From: Candidatus Bathyarchaeota archaeon
GTDB lineage: Archaea > Thermoproteota > Bathyarchaeia > TCS64
Assembly: GCA_014729945.1 (NCBI GenBank)
Contig: WJJC01000177.1
Location: 1-15,794 of the forward strand
Reading direction: 5' to 3'
Length of the DNA stretch: 15,794 nucleotides
Part shown: positions 14,562-15,794 of the stretch, piece after piece
How the letters are laid out: the number at the start of each line of letters is the position of its first letter
How positions within the stretch are numbered: position 1 is the first letter of the stretch
The notes under the pieces: generated by a model
The model's database searches: none
What the model was told of the DNA's origin: nothing
Seen by the model: only the letters and a program-made list of their open reading frames with translations
Program-made: the position numbers and the translations under genes

Positions 14562-15020
14562 ATGAATAAGAAAGCATCTATACTGGCTGAAGAACTGGAG
14601 TGGGGAATAGGTAGCCTTGAAAGAGCCTGCGAAAACCTGACAGAAGAAGAGTACAAGTTCAAGCCCACACCGGTCTCCAACAGTGTCCAGTGGCAGTTAA
14701 ACCATATCTCAAGAATCGTCAACGTATCACTACCACGTCTCATCAAAGGAGTAACAGACTACACACCAGAAGACTGGCCTGAAGACTACCGAGAACAGGA
14801 CTACTCCTTGGAAAAACTCATGAATGATATCAGGAGAGGTGTCGAGAAAGCAGTTCCAATGATGGAGAAGCTGTCAGACGAGGACCTAGAGGAAGAAATA
14901 CCTCTCTGGGGTGGAAAACGGAAGAGAAAAATCGGGTTATTCGCATATATCGGCGAGGTATATCATCACAAGGGTCAGCTGACATACGTCAGAGGCACGT
15001 ATAAACGTCTCAATGAGTAA
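14562..15020 (+). CDS. DinB-family protein (copy 1)
   Basis: Four-helix-bundle metalloprotein of the DinB/YfiT superfamily, 152 aa. The likely metal ligands are H48 (QWQLNHISR) in helix 2 and H135/H136 in the C-terminal HHKGQ motif; this triad is the family hallmark. Proteins of this superfamily include thiol-dependent enzymes (bacillithiol S-transferase BstA, mycothiol-dependent isomerases) and many of unknown role. I chose ATG 14562 over ATG 14445. The extra 39 residues match no family N-terminus and overlap the promoter region, and the shorter start gives a protein of nearly the same length and register as copy 2. It is divergent from the beta-lactamase-like gene and followed by a T6 tract, so it is probably a single-gene transcript. 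Confidence 0.88.
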   Translation: MNKKASILAEELEWGIGSLERACENLTEEEYKFKPTPVSNSVQWQLNHISRIVNVSLPRLIKGVTDYTPEDWPEDYREQDYSLEKLMNDIRRGVEKAVPMMEKLSDEDLEEEIPLWGGKRKRKIGLFAYIGEVYHHKGQLTYVRGTYKRLNE

Positions 15021-15024
15021 ACCC

Positions 15025-15030
15025 TTTTTT
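15025..15030 (+). terminator. Poly-T terminator after the first DinB gene
   Basis: T6 run starting 5 nt after the TAA stop, a typical archaeal oligo-T terminator, just before the TATA box of the next gene. Confidence 0.5.
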
Positions 15031-15040
15031 CCACCCATTC

Positions 15041-15047
15041 ATATAAG
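15041..15047 (+). promoter_or_regulatory. TATA box of the second DinB gene
   Basis: ATATAAG, centred 49 nt before ATG 15093. It predicts a start near 15070 and a leader of about 23 nt that contains a Shine-Dalgarno motif. Confidence 0.55.
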
Positions 15048-15080
15048 TAGACCCGTTCAAATCACTGTCATACGTATTCA

Positions 15081-15086
15081 AGGTGA
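15081..15086 (+). promoter_or_regulatory. Shine-Dalgarno site of the second DinB gene
   Basis: AGGTGA, 6 nt before ATG 15093. It matches the anti-SD of archaeal 16S rRNA and is one of the few clear ribosome binding sites in the window, where several genes look leaderless. Confidence 0.6.
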
Positions 15087-15092
15087 AAGACA

Positions 15093-15554
15093 ATGGCAAA
15101 AATTGATGTTATAAAAGAATTCGCGCAACTAGGCTTCACGAGACTCGATGGAGCCCTCAAAGATTTAACCGAGGAACAACTGGACTGGAAGAGTTGTTCG
15201 GAAGCAAACACGATCAGAAATGTTTTGACCCACCTCATAAGCGAGTGGTATGGTTTCATCCCCAAGATTATCGCCGGGGACAAAGACGCAGAGGTCAAAG
15301 GGGTACCTGAAGACTATGTTGGAAACAAGGATCTGAGCCTTGAGAGGCTCATGGAGGACTATGAGAAAGGCAAGAAACACCTCCTAGCAATGTTGGATAA
15401 AGTAGAGAACTCTGATCTAGGTAAAGAGATGGACTGGTTCATGGGGAAGAAACAGAGAGGATTCTACCTGATGCTGGGAGTAAGCGAGATCATCCACCAT
15501 GAGGGACAGATCGCAGCCATCCGCGGAGTAAACAAACGTCTAAATGACAATTAA
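15093..15554 (+). CDS. DinB-family protein (copy 2)
   Basis: DinB/YfiT superfamily metalloprotein of 153 aa, paralogous to the gene at 14562-15020. The candidate metal ligands are H47 (NVLTHLISEWYGF) and H135/H136 (IIHHEGQ), at the same positions as in copy 1. Other shared blocks are LTEEQ/LTEEE near residue 26, PEDY, LSLERLMED/YSLEKLMND and the R-G-x-x-K-R-L-N ending, which point to tandem duplication followed by strong divergence. It has its own TATA box and Shine-Dalgarno site, so the two copies are transcribed separately. It is cytosolic. The directly following gene is BshA-like, which makes a thiol S-transferase role (as for BstA) worth considering, but the DinB fold alone does not prove it. 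Confidence 0.9.
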   Translation: MAKIDVIKEFAQLGFTRLDGALKDLTEEQLDWKSCSEANTIRNVLTHLISEWYGFIPKIIAGDKDAEVKGVPEDYVGNKDLSLERLMEDYEKGKKHLLAMLDKVENSDLGKEMDWFMGKKQRGFYLMLGVSEIIHHEGQIAAIRGVNKRLNDN

Positions 15555-15563
15555 TCCCATCTA

Positions 15564-15583
15564 TTTTTATTCAACCCTTTTTT
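15564..15583 (+). promoter_or_regulatory. T-rich terminator and TATA region between dinB copy 2 and bshA
   Basis: TTTTTAT at 15564-15570, centred about 31 nt before TTG 15598, is a candidate TATA box for the BshA-like gene. A T6 run at 15578-15583 follows. Either T-run could also end the DinB transcript. Confidence 0.4.
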
Positions 15584-15597
15584 CTGAATTAATTAAC

Positions 15598-15794
15598 TTG
15601 AAGATAGGCATAACATGTTACCCCACAGTGGGGGGAAGCGGTATACTCGCGACAAGGCTCGGTGTAGAACTAGCTAAAAAAGGCCACGATGTCCACTTTA
15701 TCACGTATCAACGGCCAGTGGCTATACAGGGATACGATCTACCTAACGTGACAATGCACCATGTCTCAGTTGTGGAGTATCCCCTTTTCAAGTA
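15598..15794 (+). CDS. bshA: BshA-like glycosyltransferase (N-terminal part)
   Basis: Start of a GT4 enzyme resembling BshA, which joins GlcNAc from UDP-GlcNAc to L-malate, the first step of bacillithiol synthesis. From TTG 15598 the first 65 residues are visible; the rest runs off the right edge. They hold MKIGITCYPTVGGSG (the BshA/GT4 N-terminal loop), LGVELAKKGHDVHFIT and MHHVSVVEYPLF. The last is in the position of the H-E-V-x-V-x-x-Y segment that I recall from Bacillus BshA. The conserved Cys7 and GGSG match BshA better than generic GT4 enzymes. The donor-binding half cannot be seen, so the substrate is inferred. A TTG start needs no nearby ATG, since none lies in frame upstream of the conserved block. 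Confidence 0.8.
   Translation, partial: MKIGITCYPTVGGSGILATRLGVELAKKGHDVHFITYQRPVAIQGYDLPNVTMHHVSVVEYPLFK

Noticed and set aside
1..15794. CRISPR array, tRNA/rRNA genes, insertion sequences
   Set aside because: No regularly spaced repeats, cloverleaf-like sequence, transposase motif or terminal inverted repeats were seen; nearly all gaps are below 150 bp.

Overview
The window is archaeal chromosomal DNA. The markers are an archaeal-type tyrosyl-tRNA synthetase, a type II methionine aminopeptidase with all five metal ligands spaced as in archaeal enzymes, a DUF1512 membrane protein, and TATA-like boxes about 26-36 nt before many start codons, several of which imply leaderless mRNAs. I cannot place it below domain level. 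An Asgard/Thorarchaeia-like or other mesophilic archaeon is only a guess.

Layout. (1) 1-4045, minus strand: a large two-module FtsX/MacB-type permease, its ABC ATPase, then the start of tyrS. (2) 4176-5722, plus strand: DUF1512 protein and a two-TM zinc-ribbon protein, joined by an ATGA overlap. (3) 5719-8089, minus strand: DUF1177 protein, UspA-type stress protein, methionine aminopeptidase. (4) 8174-9263: a small basic coiled-coil ORF (plus) tail to tail with an MBL-fold hydrolase (minus). (5) 9412-14441: an accessory block holding a GT4 glycosyltransferase, a membrane-anchored M23-fold protein, a second MBL-fold hydrolase paralogous to the first, a Nudix hydrolase and a class A beta-lactamase-like serine hydrolase. 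(6) 14562-15794, plus strand: two tandem DinB-family proteins and the start of a BshA-like glycosyltransferase.

Two things stand out. First, three of the five genes in block 5 are disrupted: the glycosyltransferase by one frameshift, the M23-like gene by one in-frame TAA and one frameshift, and the beta-lactamase-like gene by one in-frame TAG and two frameshifts. All four frameshifts fall in short homopolymers, and the rest of the window looks intact. This is either decay of an accessory envelope/hydrolase cluster or locally poor consensus sequence. Second, a BshA-like enzyme (first step of bacillithiol synthesis) directly follows two DinB proteins, a superfamily that includes thiol-S-transferases. 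This hints at a bacillithiol-like low-molecular-weight thiol system in an archaeon. I see no CRISPR array, tRNA, rRNA or insertion sequence.
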